64,000 nucleotides of DNA from Paraburkholderia aromaticivorans (GCF_012689525.1 NZ_CP051516.1:992001-1056000), one strand, 5' to 3'; positions 1 through 9,797 are shown, counted from the first letter of the stretch. The notes: generated by a model not told the origin, from the sequence alone. Numbers and translations are program-made.

Positions 1-680
1 TCGCGCTGGCCTGCCGCGAGAAACATCGGCGGCTCGTCGCCGGCGACAAAGTTGATCGGCTGACTCGCGGCAAGCAACGCACGCGGGAAAATTTCCTCGA
101 GCGTGGCGTCGTGCAACGGCAGAAAATCATACGGGCCAGCCAGGCCAATCACGCCGCTGATATCGCTTTTGCTCATCTGCTGCGCGGCGAGATAGCGGCC
201 GTCGGTGGCGAGCAGCATCACGATATGCGCGCCCGCCGAGTGTCCCATCAAAAAGATTCGCGACGGATCGCCGCCGAACTCGGCCGCGTGGTCGCGTGCC
301 CAGCGCACGGCCGTGGCCGCGTCGTCGACGAAACCGGGGAACGCGGTGTCGGGCCACGTCCGATAGTCCGGCAGCACGGCGACGAAGCCGCGCGAGGCCA
401 ATGCCGCGCCGACGAACAGATAGTTGCTGCGCGAACCGTTCTGCCAACTGCCGCCGTAGAAGAACACCACGACCGGGCGGCCGTGCGAAGCGGCTGTCGG
501 CGCGCCGGCGGTGGGTACGTAGACGTCGAGTTTCTGGCGCGGCGCGTTGCCGTAAGCAAGGCCGTTTTCGGCGCGGAACTGCTTGTGCGATACGGCGGCG
601 TTGAGCACGCCGGCCGCGCTGCAGCCGCCGAGAGCGGCGAAGGCCAGCGTGGCGGTCAAGGTAAGCAGGCGTCGAGGCAT
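1..680 (-). CDS. alpha/beta hydrolase (esterase-like) lipoprotein, C-terminus cut by window edge
   Basis: Predicted serine hydrolase of the alpha/beta-hydrolase (carboxylesterase/BD-FAE-like) fold, probably lipid-anchored in the cell envelope. The product starts MPRRLLTLTATL with a lipobox LGGC at about residues 17–20. An oxyanion-hole motif FYGGSW lies near residue 74 and the nucleophile elbow GHSAGAH near residue 147. About 226 residues are visible; the frame stays open to the window edge, so the distal catalytic Asp/His region is only partly included. Substrate unknown. It sits downstream of, and in the same direction as, the Nramp transporter with a 90-bp gap. Confidence 0.85.
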   Translation of the reverse strand, partial: MPRRLLTLTATLAFAALGGCSAAGVLNAAVSHKQFRAENGLAYGNAPRQKLDVYVPTAGAPTAASHGRPVVVFFYGGSWQNGSRSNYLFVGAALASRGFVAVLPDYRTWPDTAFPGFVDDAATAVRWARDHAAEFGGDPSRIFLMGHSAGAHIVMLLATDGRYLAAQQMSKSDISGVIGLAGPYDFLPLHDATLEEIFPRALLAASQPINFVAGDEPPMFLAAGQR

Positions 681-769
681 GGAAGTCGAGTCCGTCCGAA
701 GAGATGCGTTCGAACAATGTACGCGCCAACTCCTCGAGCGGATGCAGATCGCGCTATGACCCGGCTGGC

Positions 770-2095
770 TCACGCGACATGAAACGGCGGCCACGGCGAA
801 ATGCCGGCCACTTGCAGCAGCAGAATGAGATTGAGCGCCAGCACGACGATCGTGCCGAGGATCGCCGCGAGGGTCGTCGCACGACGATTCCGGTAGCGGC
901 CCATCAGATCGCCGCGCGAGGTGAACCACACGAGCGCGATCATCGGCACGGGCAGGGCGATGCTGAGCACCACCTGGCTCAGCACCAATGCGCGCGTCGC
1001 GTCGACGCCGCAGGCCACCACCGCGAAGGCCGGCGCCATCGTGATCAACCGCCGCGCCCACACGGGAATATGAAAGCCGACGAAGCCCTGCATGATCATT
1101 TGCCCGGCCATCGTGCCAACCACCGAACTCGACACGCCCGACGCGATCAACGCGGCCAGAAAGAGACCCGCCGCCGCGCCGCCGAGCAGCGGCGTGAGCG
1201 TGCGCCACGCAGTCTCGATGCTGGCGATCTCCGGGTGCCCCGCATGAAACGCGCTCGAGGCCATGATCACCATCGCCATGTTGATGAACCCGGCCACGCC
1301 GAGCGCGACCACCACTTCGATATTGGAAAAGCGCAGCAGCCTCGCGCGCTCGCCGTCATTGCGCGGTTTCACGCGATTCTGCGTGAGCCCCGAATGCAGG
1401 AACAGCACATGCGGCATGACAGTGGCGCCGATGATGCCGACCGATATCGTCAACGCGTTGCTATCGGGCACGCGCGGCGTGAACGTGTGCGCGATCACCG
1501 ATGGCCAATGCACCGGTGCGATCAGCAACTCGGTGAGATACGACAGTCCGATCACGGCGATCAGCGCCGCGATCGCCAGTTCGAGCGGCCGGAAGCCGCG
1601 CTTTTCGAATTGCAGCAAGCCGTACGTGACGGCTGCGGTGATCAGCATGCTCGGTATCATCGGCAGATGCGTGAGCAACGACACACCGATCGCGCCGCCG
1701 ACGAATTCGGCCAGATCGGTCGCCATCGCCGCGATTTCGCTGATGCCCCACATTGCGAGGACAGAGCGGCGTGGCAGCGCCTCGCGGCATAACTCGGCGA
1801 GATTGCGCCCGGTTACGAGACCGAGCTTGGCCGACAGCGACTGGAACAGCATCGCGACGACGTTCGCCACCGCCACGACCCACAGCAGCGTATAGCCATA
1901 TCCCGCGCCCGCCTGAATATTGGTGGCGAAGTTGCCGGGGTCCATGTACGCGATTGACGCCACCACCGCCGGCCCGACGAACGGCAGCATCGCACGCACG
2001 CCCCGGCGCCTTCCCGCCAGCGTTTCGCGAACGTCGAAACAGGTCTGCTCGGTGAGCGTCTGCGGCACGGCGCCCTGGCTCATCGCTTCGTTCAT
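770..2095 (-). CDS. mntH: Nramp-family divalent metal (Mn2+/Fe2+) : H+ symporter MntH
   Basis: Inner-membrane proton-coupled metal importer of the Nramp family, 441 residues with about 11 membrane segments. The hallmark DPGN metal-binding motif of helix 1 is at about residues 52–55, and the helix-6 motif MPH is present near residue 229. The length matches bacterial MntH. The ATG is preceded by AGGAG at good spacing. Members import Mn2+ and Fe2+ and are often induced by peroxide or metal limitation; I could not identify a Fur, MntR or OxyR box by eye in the 120-bp leader. Confidence 0.92.
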   Translation of the reverse strand: MNEAMSQGAVPQTLTEQTCFDVRETLAGRRRGVRAMLPFVGPAVVASIAYMDPGNFATNIQAGAGYGYTLLWVVAVANVVAMLFQSLSAKLGLVTGRNLAELCREALPRRSVLAMWGISEIAAMATDLAEFVGGAIGVSLLTHLPMIPSMLITAAVTYGLLQFEKRGFRPLELAIAALIAVIGLSYLTELLIAPVHWPSVIAHTFTPRVPDSNALTISVGIIGATVMPHVLFLHSGLTQNRVKPRNDGERARLLRFSNIEVVVALGVAGFINMAMVIMASSAFHAGHPEIASIETAWRTLTPLLGGAAAGLFLAALIASGVSSSVVGTMAGQMIMQGFVGFHIPVWARRLITMAPAFAVVACGVDATRALVLSQVVLSIALPVPMIALVWFTSRGDLMGRYRNRRATTLAAILGTIVVLALNLILLLQVAGISPWPPFHVA

Positions 2096-2217
2096 GGCGG
2101 CTCCTGTACGTCGTCAAGCGTTCAAGGCAATCCACACGACGTCCGGCCAACGGGTTGAGCGCGATCATCGTCGCGGCGGCCCGTTGCCGGTACAACTGAC
2201 ACAACGGATAACGCAAC

Positions 2218-3195
2218 TCAGGCGCTCATGTTGAGCGAACCGTTTACGCCGTTCGGGAAAAAGCCGCCTTTGGTCGCCGCCGAACTCGTCAGATAGACGA
2301 TGTTGAGGACGTTGCTGTAGTTGCGGCTGAACGCGAGCCCATTGCTGTCCAGCGGCACGATGTTGGACGTGCCGGCGGTCGCGCCGGTGATGCCCTGATC
2401 GTCGTGGCCGTTTTGGTCGAGGCTGTTACGTGCGGCCGAAATCGCGTTGGCGGCCGTGACGAGACTCGTCATGTCGACACCTTTCGCGTACAGCACCGTG
2501 CGGACCAGACCAGCGTGATATGCCTCGGCCGCGAGAATGCCGGCCGCCGCTTCGAGGAAAGTCTTGTTGGTGATGAGCGGCGAGGCGCCTTTATAAGCCG
2601 TCACGCCGACGTCCTCGAAGATGTACGCGCCGAGCAGGAAGTTGTTGTCGTTCGCATACGGGTTGAACGGGGTGCCGGCGGGCACGAGACCCGCGGCGCG
2701 CGCCGCGTTCGAGAACGCGCCGTTCGGATCGGTGCCGCCGATGTCGATCGCCGGCATGGCAACCGCGGCCGAACCCAACGCGCTGCGCAGAAAGGTGACG
2801 TGCTCGCGTTCGTCGTTGGCGATCTCGTTGGCGTAGGCCTTCACCACCGGATCCTGGAAGGGCACTTGCTGCCCGGGAATCACCGCGCCCATCGTGCCGA
2901 CGCCCGCAGTCATGCTCGCGGCAAGCCCGGCGCCGGTCGTCGCGTACGTGTAGAACTGCGATTCGAGGTACTCCAGGTTTAGCGCGAAGTTCAGGATTTC
3001 CGCGTCGGTCGGCGCGCTTTGGGCCGACACGAGCGAGCCCGAACCGCCGCCGCACGCGCTGATCAGCGTGCCGCCGACGAGTCCCAGACTCAAGCCCCCA
3101 GCGTTGCGAAAGAACTGTCTGCGTTGCAGGCGGCGCGTGGCGCGTCGATCGAATGCATCAATAAGGGATGCTGATTTATTGCTGGACTCCGACAT
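2218..3195 (-). CDS. Tat-exported ferritin-like domain protein
   Basis: Predicted periplasmic ferritin-like four-helix protein (325 residues). The N-terminus carries a twin-arginine signal (RRQFFRNAGG at about residues 24–33) followed by a hydrophobic stretch and a cysteine in LISAC, so it may be a Tat-exported lipoprotein. The mature part has ferritin-like helices with Glu/His residues (LEYLESQFY; NDEREHVTF; EAYHAG). I chose the ATG with GAGGAG nine bases upstream; a longer in-frame frame exists but would bury the signal peptide. Related proteins in Burkholderiales are described only as ferritin-like or desiccation-related; enzymatic role unknown. Confidence 0.85.
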   Translation of the reverse strand: MSESSNKSASLIDAFDRRATRRLQRRQFFRNAGGLSLGLVGGTLISACGGGSGSLVSAQSAPTDAEILNFALNLEYLESQFYTYATTGAGLAASMTAGVGTMGAVIPGQQVPFQDPVVKAYANEIANDEREHVTFLRSALGSAAVAMPAIDIGGTDPNGAFSNAARAAGLVPAGTPFNPYANDNNFLLGAYIFEDVGVTAYKGASPLITNKTFLEAAAGILAAEAYHAGLVRTVLYAKGVDMTSLVTAANAISAARNSLDQNGHDDQGITGATAGTSNIVPLDSNGLAFSRNYSNVLNIVYLTSSAATKGGFFPNGVNGSLNMSA

Positions 3196-3596
3196 GGCGA
3201 TGCTCCTCAAATGGTTCGCTGCCGATGCCGCGGACTCGCGGCGCACACGCACGCACATCTGCGACTCACTCGCTGCCAGGACGCAAAATCGCGGACGCAA
3301 AGAGGCCCCGTTCTTCTGAGAAGAACTAAATGATCCAGGGAGAAGAGCGAGTCCTCATTCGCCTTTACGGGGCGAATACTCTGCTAGATGCAGACCTCAC
3401 AAAAGATTTCTCTGGGCGTGTGCAGCATGAAATGCGCTGCATGGGAGGAGTCGGTCGAGCATGCCGATCGACGTCGCCGCGGACCGTTCCGTTCGGCAAG
3501 TTTGGCGCGGCTCGCGGAGGCTCGGCTGCGATCCTCTGTACAATTGGCCGATCGATTGAACATCGACCTCCCATTCGACCCATATCGACCGAATTC

Positions 3597-4382
3597 ATGG
3601 CTATTACCTACAAGACTCCCGACGACATCGCCAAGCTGCGCATTTCCGGCCGCCTCGCGGCCGATGTACTGGCGATGATCGGCGAGCACGTCAAGGCCGG
3701 TGTCTCCACCGACGAGCTGGACGCGCTGTGCAACGACTACATTGTCAATACGCAAAAGTCGATTCCGGCAAATGTCGGCTATCTGGGTTTTCCGAAGACC
3801 GTGTGCACCTCGGTCAACTCGGTGGTGTGCCACGGCATCCCGAATCGCGCCGAGGTCCTGAAAGATGGCGACATCGTCAATATCGACGTCGCGATCATCA
3901 AGGACGGCTACTTCGGCGATACGAGCCGCATGTATTGCGTCGGCCAGCCGAGCACGGTGGCGCGCCAGCTAATCGACACGACCTATGAAGCGATGCTCGC
4001 CGGCATCCGCGAAGTGAAGCCCGGCGCGACGCTCGGCGACGTGGGCCATGCGATTCAGAAGGTCGCGCAGCGCGACGGCTTCTCGATCGTGCGCGACTAT
4101 TGCGGGCACGGCATCGGCAAGGTCTACCACGAAGACCCGCAAGTGCTGCACTATGGCCAGCCAGGGCAGGGCGTGCGTCTGAAGCCGGGCATGGTGTTCA
4201 CGATCGAGCCGATGATCAACGCCGGCCGCGCCGGCACCGCGGTGCAGCGCGATGGCTGGACCGTGGTCACCAAGGACCGTTCGCTGTCGGCGCAATGGGA
4301 ACACATGATCGCCGTGACCGACGACGGCTATGAACTGCTGACACCGTGGCCGGACGGCACCGGTAGCTACGAAGCGCCATGA
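3597..4382 (+). CDS. map: type I methionine aminopeptidase
   Basis: Removes the initiator methionine from nascent cytosolic proteins; dinuclear-metal enzyme. The 261 residues match the bacterial type I length. All metal ligands are visible: Asp pair in NIDV and FGDTS, His in GHGIG, Glu in TIEPM and Glu in QWEHM. The start MAITYK fits the family; an upstream extension of 89 codons is in frame but has no similarity. A TACAAT −10-like hexamer lies about 55 bp upstream. Monocistronic in appearance. Confidence 0.96.
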   Translation: MAITYKTPDDIAKLRISGRLAADVLAMIGEHVKAGVSTDELDALCNDYIVNTQKSIPANVGYLGFPKTVCTSVNSVVCHGIPNRAEVLKDGDIVNIDVAIIKDGYFGDTSRMYCVGQPSTVARQLIDTTYEAMLAGIREVKPGATLGDVGHAIQKVAQRDGFSIVRDYCGHGIGKVYHEDPQVLHYGQPGQGVRLKPGMVFTIEPMINAGRAGTAVQRDGWTVVTKDRSLSAQWEHMIAVTDDGYELLTPWPDGTGSYEAP

Positions 4383-4581
4383 CCCTGCGTGGCGCGTACC
4401 GCGTCCGGCCACTTGCGCCGGAAGTGGGCGCGCGACATGCCGCTGAGTCCGGATACGCTTCGTATGTCGCCTCCCGAGGGGACTTCCTGCGGCGCATGCC
4501 ACATTCCGGTAAAGAATGATTTGACTCTCGCGCCGGTTCGGTTAAAGCTACGCCTTAGGGTTTCAAGGGGTTTTCGTCTGC

Positions 4582-5115
4582 ATGAGTCCGTCATTGACCG
4601 TTCGCCGTATCGCCGCTGATCAGGGCGCTGTTTTCCGCGAACTCCGTACTGCGTCGCTGCGGGAGGCACCCTATGCCTTCGGCGCCACGCTCGAGGACGC
4701 GTTGTCGGCTGACGCCGCCAGTTTCGACGCCACCGCCGCGGATCATGCGGTTTCCTTCACCTTCACCACCTTCATCCTCTACACCGAGGGCCATCCGGCG
4801 GGACTGATCGAAGCGTACTTCGACGATACCGCGGCGCGCCGCGCATTCGTTTGCGAACTGTGGGTGGCGCCGGCCGTGCGTCATCTGCGGGGCGGCGAGC
4901 TGCTGGTCGACTCGGCCGCCGCGTGGCTCGCGAATGAAGGCGCCACGGAGATCTATGCGTGGGTCGCCGACGCCAACCGCAATGCCATGCGCTTTTACGA
5001 GGCGCTCGGCTTCGGTCCGACCGGCGAGCACCGTCGCGTCACGCGCGCGCCGGACCAGGCCGAAAGCCTGCTGGTGCGTCACGTGCCGACCACATCCCAG
5101 GTGTTTCAGCAGTGA
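4582..5115 (+). CDS. GNAT-family N-acetyltransferase
   Basis: Cytosolic acetyl-CoA-dependent acetyltransferase of the GNAT fold, 177 residues. The central strand ELWVAP is followed by RHLRGGELLV at the acetyl-CoA pyrophosphate loop; this departs slightly from the usual R/Q-x-x-G-x-G/A spacing. The C-terminal NRNAMRFYEALGF segment is a typical GNAT motif B. Substrate cannot be inferred. It stands between map and minCDE with more than 200 bp either side, so no operon partner is evident. Confidence 0.85.
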   Translation: MSPSLTVRRIAADQGAVFRELRTASLREAPYAFGATLEDALSADAASFDATAADHAVSFTFTTFILYTEGHPAGLIEAYFDDTAARRAFVCELWVAPAVRHLRGGELLVDSAAAWLANEGATEIYAWVADANRNAMRFYEALGFGPTGEHRRVTRAPDQAESLLVRHVPTTSQVFQQ

Positions 5116-5337
5116 TCTCGCGAGCGGCGCAACAGTCTGCCGCTCGATTCCCTTCCGCGTCTCTTCAGCGTCTGTCGCCGGGTCATCGGCGCGACGCGCG
5201 GCCTGAATGGCCACGGCGAGGCCGTCGCGTTGCCTGTGCAGGGCCGCGTCGTCATCGCGGCGGCCCGTTCTCCCGGCAAAAAAGCTGGCCGCGCGCGTCG
5301 ACGCCTGTAAAATACGCAAAATTTTTTGCCGAACGCT

Positions 5338-6171
5338 ATGTCGCCCAAGAAATCGCCCTTTTTCGAACTTCGCAGCGGCTCTGTCGACACGCTCCTGTTC
5401 GTGGTCAAGACAACCGACCTCGACGCCATGCGTGCCGAACTGACCCGGCGCTTCGAGGCGACCCCCGAGTTTTTCGCTAACGACGTCGTCGCAATCGACG
5501 TGCGCCGTCTCGCCGAGAACGAACGCGTGCCGCTCGCCGACATCGCGCAGCTACTCGACAGCGTGCGCATGCGCCCCGTTGGCGTGGTCGCGAACGCGCA
5601 GCAGGCGTGGGCGGCGGAGTCGCAATTGCCGTTGCTCGAAGCCCGTGACCGCCGCGGCGCCCCCGCCAAATCCGCCGACGAAGACAGCGCCAATGCCGCC
5701 GCTACAGCGCCGGCTGTCACCGCTGCGACGGCCACGCCGCCTTCCGATCTGTTCGAGCTTGCCCCCGGTACGCCAGCCACGGCCGCCGCCGTCGAGCCCG
5801 CTCCCGCCGCGGAGCCGGTGCGTCTCGCCACGTCGTCGCAAACCATGGTGGTCGACAAGCCGCTGCGCTCCGGCCAGCGCATTTACGCCAAGGGCGACCT
5901 GGTCGTGCTCGGCCTCGTGAGCTACGGCGCGGAAGTGATCGCGGAAGGCAACATCCATATTTACGCGCCGCTGCGCGGCCGGGCGTTGGCCGGCGTGCAG
6001 GGCAATCACGACGCGCGCATTTTCTGCACGTGTCTCGAGCCGGAACTCATCTCGATCGCAGGCATCTATCGAACGACCGAGACCCCACTGCCGGCCGACG
6101 TGCTCGGCAAGCCGGTGCAGATCTGGCTCGAAGAAGAAAAGTTGATGATCGAACCGCTGCGGCTCACCTAA
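5338..6171 (+). CDS. minC: septum-site determining protein MinC
   Basis: Inhibitor of FtsZ polymerisation, directed to the poles by MinD and MinE so that the Z-ring forms at midcell. The product (277 residues) has the N-terminal MinC_N domain (1–110), an Ala/Pro-rich linker (about 110–170) longer than in E. coli, and the C-terminal beta-helix domain ([14 protein letters not shown], then [10 protein letters not shown]). No Shine–Dalgarno stands before the start; a TAAAAT −10-like element only about 25 bp upstream implies a very short AT-rich leader. First gene of minCDE. Confidence 0.95.
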   Translation: MSPKKSPFFELRSGSVDTLLFVVKTTDLDAMRAELTRRFEATPEFFANDVVAIDVRRLAENERVPLADIAQLLDSVRMRPVGVVANAQQAWAAESQLPLLEARDRRGAPAKSADEDSANAAATAPAVTAATATPPSDLFELAPGTPATAAAVEPAPAAEPVRLATSSQTMVVDKPLRSGQRIYAKGDLVVLGLVSYGAEVIAEGNIHIYAPLRGRALAGVQGNHDARIFCTCLEPELISIAGIYRTTETPLPADVLGKPVQIWLEEEKLMIEPLRLT

Positions 6172-6273
6172 GCGACGCGAAGCGCGCTGCCTCGATCAAT
6201 TTGGGCACGCTGCGTTTCACGGCAAATATGGCCGCACATAATTGACGAATTTGACGAACACAAGGTAAGGGTA

Positions 6274-7089
6274 ATGGCAAAAATCATTGTGGTGACTTCG
6301 GGCAAGGGTGGCGTGGGCAAGACGACCACGAGCGCGAGTTTTGCATCGGCCCTCGCACTGCGTGGCAGCAAAACCGCCGTGATCGACTTCGACGTCGGCC
6401 TGCGTAACCTCGATCTCATCATGGGTTGTGAACGCCGCGTGGTGTACGACCTGATCAACGTGATCCAGGGCGAAGCGAATCTGAACCAGGCGCTCATCAA
6501 GGACAAGAAGTGCGAGAACCTGTACATCCTGCCGGCCTCGCAAACGCGTGACAAAGACGCCCTGACCATGGAAGGTGTCGAGAAGATCATTAACGATCTG
6601 ATCGCGATGGACTTCGAATTCATCGTCTGCGATTCGCCGGCCGGTATCGAATCGGGCGCGCTGCTCGCCATGCATTTCGCCGACGAAGCACTGATCGTGA
6701 CGAATCCGGAAGTCTCGTCGGTGCGTGACTCGGACCGCATCCTCGGCATTCTGTCGTCGAAGACCAAGCGCGCGATCGAAAGCAAGGAGCCGATCAAGGA
6801 ACACCTGCTGATCACCCGCTACAACCCCAAGCGAGTCAGCGAAGGCGAAATGCTGTCGCTCACCGATATCCAGGAAATTCTGCGCATCGACCTGATCGGC
6901 GTGATTCCGGAATCGGAAGCGGTGCTGCACGCATCGAACCAGGGCTTGCCGGCCGTGCATCTCGACGGCACCGATGTGGCCGAAGCCTATAAAGACGTCG
7001 TGTCGCGTTTCCTCGGCGAGCAGAAGTCGCTTCGCTTTACCGACTACCAGAAGCCCGGGCTGCTGCAGCGCCTCTTCGGCACCAAGTAA
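6274..7089 (+). CDS. minD: septum-site determining ATPase MinD
   Basis: Membrane-associated ParA/MinD ATPase that recruits MinC and oscillates pole to pole under MinE control. The deviant Walker [10 protein letters not shown] is at residues 10–18. Switch motifs ([18 protein letters not shown]) are intact. The C-terminal amphipathic membrane-targeting helix is visible as the last residues, [11 protein letters not shown]. Length 271 residues, as expected. It lies 102 bp after minC and 14 bp before minE. Confidence 0.97.
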   Translation: MAKIIVVTSGKGGVGKTTTSASFASALALRGSKTAVIDFDVGLRNLDLIMGCERRVVYDLINVIQGEANLNQALIKDKKCENLYILPASQTRDKDALTMEGVEKIINDLIAMDFEFIVCDSPAGIESGALLAMHFADEALIVTNPEVSSVRDSDRILGILSSKTKRAIESKEPIKEHLLITRYNPKRVSEGEMLSLTDIQEILRIDLIGVIPESEAVLHASNQGLPAVHLDGTDVAEAYKDVVSRFLGEQKSLRFTDYQKPGLLQRLFGTK

Positions 7090-7103
7090 GGGGAGCGCAC
7101 GTA

Positions 7104-7358
7104 ATGTCGATTCTTTCGTTTTTGCTGGGCGAGAAGAAGAAGTCCGCGTCGGTAGCGAAGGAACGCCTGCAGTTGATCATCGCGCATGAGCGCGCCGGCG
7201 GCCATGCGCCTGCCGATTACCTGCCTGCGTTGCAACGCGAACTGGTGGCCGTGATCTCGAAGTACGTGAAGATTTCCCATGACGATATTCGTGTGAGCCT
7301 CGAACGTCAGGACGATCTCGAAGTGCTCGAAGTCAAGATCGAAATACCGCAGGCCTGA
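7104..7358 (+). CDS. minE: cell division topological specificity factor MinE
   Basis: Stimulates MinD ATPase and restricts MinCD to the poles. The 84-residue product begins MSILSFLLG, the membrane-targeting amphipathic segment, followed by the MinD-binding region ([12 protein letters not shown]) and the topological specificity domain. GGGGAG precedes the start. Last gene of minCDE; a GC-rich hairpin about 90 bp downstream may terminate the operon. Confidence 0.96.
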   Translation: MSILSFLLGEKKKSASVAKERLQLIIAHERAGGHAPADYLPALQRELVAVISKYVKISHDDIRVSLERQDDLEVLEVKIEIPQA

Positions 7359-7664
7359 TCGTCCAGGGTCTGTGTCCTCTCGCGGCCGGTTTCATATGAC
7401 GTGCTGCGCGCTTCGCTGCGTTGCGTCGAGATGACGTGATGCAGGGCGGCGCGCGAGTGCGCCGCTCTGTTGTGCCTGTTCGTTATTCCCACTTCCTCTG
7501 TGTTCGTGCGCGCATGCATGGGCTTTCTTGCGCGCGCTGAACGACTGTCGAAATAATCCGTTGCACTTCAGTGTGTGGCGTTACACGCCCACGGTCAGCC
7601 GCTGCGTCCCCTCGCGCATTAAACGGATAACGCCGCCTTCGGTGTCCACCTACAGAGGGAAAAC
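7359..7664. other. intergenic, minE to WXXGXW-repeat gene
   Basis: About 300 bp without a convincing gene. It holds the weak hairpin listed as a terminator and the leader of the downstream exported protein, including AGAGGGA as ribosome-binding site. No other structure recognised. Confidence 0.5.
7446..7475 (+). terminator. possible minCDE terminator
   Basis: Stem GCGGCGC / GCGCCGC with a six-base loop, followed by a T-rich but interrupted tract (TCTGTTGTG). The stem is good and the U-tract poor, so it may be only a 3' stabilising hairpin. Confidence 0.4.
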
Positions 7665-7976
7665 ATGAACAAGACCTTTCGTTTGCTGCTTGCCAACACC
7701 GTATTGATCGCCGCCGGCGCAGCCGCTGTGGCATCGGCTTCGGCCGCGGAAGTCGTCGTGATCGCGCCGTCCGCGCCGCCGCCAGTGCGCTACGAAGCGG
7801 TGCCGGCGTCGCGCGTCGGCTACGTGTGGGATCACGGTCATTGGCGCTGGGATCACGGCCGCTATGTGTGGATCGGCGGTCACTGGCAAGCCGAACGTGT
7901 CGGCTATCACTGGGTGCCGGGACACTGGGTCGCGCACGGCCCGAACTATCACTGGGTTGAAGGCCACTGGGCGTAA
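7665..7976 (+). CDS. exported YXWXXGXW-repeat protein
   Basis: Small secreted or periplasmic protein of 103 residues. A Sec signal peptide (MNKTFRLLL… up to ASA-AE) is followed by a Pro/Val linker and four copies of a Tyr/Trp-rich motif of the form Y-x-W-x-x-G-H-W (YVWDHGHW, YVWIGGHW, YHWVPGHW, YHWVEGHW). Proteins of this type are common in Burkholderiales; their function is not established, though repeats of aromatic and His residues suggest envelope or metal-surface binding. Strong RBS. Confidence 0.85.
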   Translation: MNKTFRLLLANTVLIAAGAAAVASASAAEVVVIAPSAPPPVRYEAVPASRVGYVWDHGHWRWDHGRYVWIGGHWQAERVGYHWVPGHWVAHGPNYHWVEGHWA

Positions 7977-8115
7977 CGCCACACGCTTTGGCAATGCGCG
8001 GCGCGGCGAATGCCGCGCATGCCATCCCTTCCATTTCGACCAGCACAGACAAATGCACGCGCTGCGCACGCATTCGGCGTAGCGCTCGTCTGCGCGCGTT
8101 TCAGGAAACCATGCG

Positions 8116-8226
8116 ATGAAAAAGAATCTGCTTTTGATCGCCGTGCTGGCGGTCATGCTGGCCGGCTGCGTCGTCGTGCCTGCGCGGCCGATGTATCTGC
8201 GCGCGCCGGCCGTCGTCGTCTACTGA
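8116..8226 (+). CDS. very small lipoprotein (36 aa)
   Basis: An open frame of 36 codons encoding a signal peptide with lipobox LAGC followed by only about 17 residues (VVVPARPMY…). AGGAAA lies eight bases before the ATG. The size and form match tiny lipoproteins that often accompany WXXGXW-repeat genes in this group. Its stop codon overlaps the stop codon of the convergent ClC gene by seven bases. Role unknown. Confidence 0.65.
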   Translation: MKKNLLLIAVLAVMLAGCVVVPARPMYLRAPAVVVY

Positions 8227-9797
8227 CGCGGTGCGCCGCCGTTGGTGTCGTCAGCGGGCGGCTCACCGTCGACTCGTGCAGCGGGCCGACCGGGCGCTTC
8301 GACGTGCGGAGCGCTGCCGTCGGCGCTTTCAGCAGGCGGCTCGCTGTGGACTTTGTCCGCAGCCGGCGCAGGTGCTTCGCGTTCCGGAACGTCACCGCCG
8401 CTTTCATCAGCATGCGGCTCGCCGTTGACGTTGTCCGCGGCCGAAGCGGGCGCTTCGACCTCGGGCACTTCCGGCGTCGGCGCGGGCGCAGGTTGCGGCA
8501 ACGGCGTCATATAGCGCGCGGCCAGCGACTCATACAGCGGCGGCGCAAAGAGACGCGACACGCGGCTTGAAATCAACGCGGTGGCCATCAGCGAGATCAC
8601 CAATGCGTGGCCGTTAATCATCTCCATCACGATCACGAACGAGGTGATCGGCGACTGCGTGACGGCGGCCAGATAGCCGACCATGCCGAGGGCGATCAGC
8701 ATCGGCAGATCCATCGAGCCGAACACTCGGTGCAGCAGATTGCCGAAGCCCGCGCCGATCGACAGCGACGGCGCGAAGATGCCGCCCGGAATGCCCGGCA
8801 AATAGGAGCTGACCATCGAGATCATCTTCATGAACGGATAGAACACCGACAACTGCGCGTGCCCATCGAGCAAGCCGCGCGCTTCGGCGTAGCCGCTGCC
8901 GAAGGTCGTGCCGCCCGAAATCAGGCCGACCACCGCGATCACCAACCCGCACACCGCCGCGAACGCGACCGGCCGCTCGCTATGCAATCGACGCAGCGGC
9001 GCCGGAATCCAGCGCGCGGTATTCAACAGCAGCCAGCCGAACAGACCACCCGCCAGGCCGGTGACGACGGCCGTGAGCAGCACCGCGAGCGCCAGCACAT
9101 TAGGAAAGTGCGCGCCGATCTGGATGGTGCCGAAATAGGTGTAGTTGCCATTCAAGCCGAGCGCGATCACGCCGGCGATGATGATCGCGGTAATCAGCAC
9201 GCCGCTCGCGCGCGACTCGAAGCTGCGCGTCAATTCCTCGATCGCGAACACGATGCCGGCGAGCGGCGTATTGAACGCCGCGGACAAGCCCGCCGCCGCG
9301 CCGGCCAGCACGAGTTGCCGTTCGATCAGCGCATTCGAGCGGGGATACAGCCGGCGCAAATTGAACATCAATGCGGCGCCGACCTGCACGGTCGGCCCCT
9401 CGCGGCCAATCGTGAGGCCGCCGAGAATCGCCAGAAACGACACGACGATCTTGCCGAACAGAATCCGGAAGGTCAGCAGCCGCGAACCGTATTCGCTGGT
9501 CCGGGAGTGAAGCGTGGCGATGACCTGCGGAATGCCGCTGCCTTCGGCGCCGCGAAAGAACTTGCGCGTGAGCCAGACGGCGAGTGCCGCGACCGCGGGG
9601 GTGATGATCAGCGGCGCCCACACATGCCGTTGCTGCACGGAGCGGAACTCGTTGTAGCCCCAGTCGATCAGTCTCGCGTACAGCACCGCGGTTAGCCCGA
9701 CTGCAATCGCGCCGAGCCAGAAGACGCCATATTGACGCCAGAGTCGCCTCGCGCGTCGAACGATGGCGGAAGATCGGATCGGGATGGGCCGGGACAT
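8220..9797 (-). CDS. ClC-family chloride channel / Cl−:H+ antiporter with repeat tail
   Basis: Integral membrane ClC protein, 525 residues from the ATG used here (a TTG six codons upstream is possible). The three anion-selectivity motifs are present: GSGIPQ, GREGP (with the gating glutamate) and GGIFAP. AIEEL retains the internal proton-transfer glutamate, favouring an exchanger rather than a channel. After the last helix comes a Pro/Ala/Glu-rich cytosolic tail whose last 78 residues are three 26-residue repeats. No CBS domain. Convergent with a tiny lipoprotein gene. Confidence 0.9.
   Translation of the reverse strand: MSRPIPIRSSAIVRRARRLWRQYGVFWLGAIAVGLTAVLYARLIDWGYNEFRSVQQRHVWAPLIITPAVAALAVWLTRKFFRGAEGSGIPQVIATLHSRTSEYGSRLLTFRILFGKIVVSFLAILGGLTIGREGPTVQVGAALMFNLRRLYPRSNALIERQLVLAGAAAGLSAAFNTPLAGIVFAIEELTRSFESRASGVLITAIIIAGVIALGLNGNYTYFGTIQIGAHFPNVLALAVLLTAVVTGLAGGLFGWLLLNTARWIPAPLRRLHSERPVAFAAVCGLVIAVVGLISGGTTFGSGYAEARGLLDGHAQLSVFYPFMKMISMVSSYLPGIPGGIFAPSLSIGAGFGNLLHRVFGSMDLPMLIALGMVGYLAAVTQSPITSFVIVMEMINGHALVISLMATALISSRVSRLFAPPLYESLAARYMTPLPQPAPAPTPEVPEVEAPASAADNVNGEPHADESGGDVPEREAPAPAADKVHSEPPAESADGSAPHVEAPGRPAARVDGEPPADDTNGGAPRQ
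8223..8456 (-). repeat. three 78-bp imperfect tandem repeats in the ClC tail
   Basis: The final 234 coding bases of the ClC gene are three 78-bp units, each encoding 26 residues beginning EAP and sharing a central GEP or SEP core (EAPASAAD…GEPHADE; EAPAPAAD…SEPPAES; EAPGRPAA…GEPPADD). Unit number is likely variable between strains. Confidence 0.85.
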
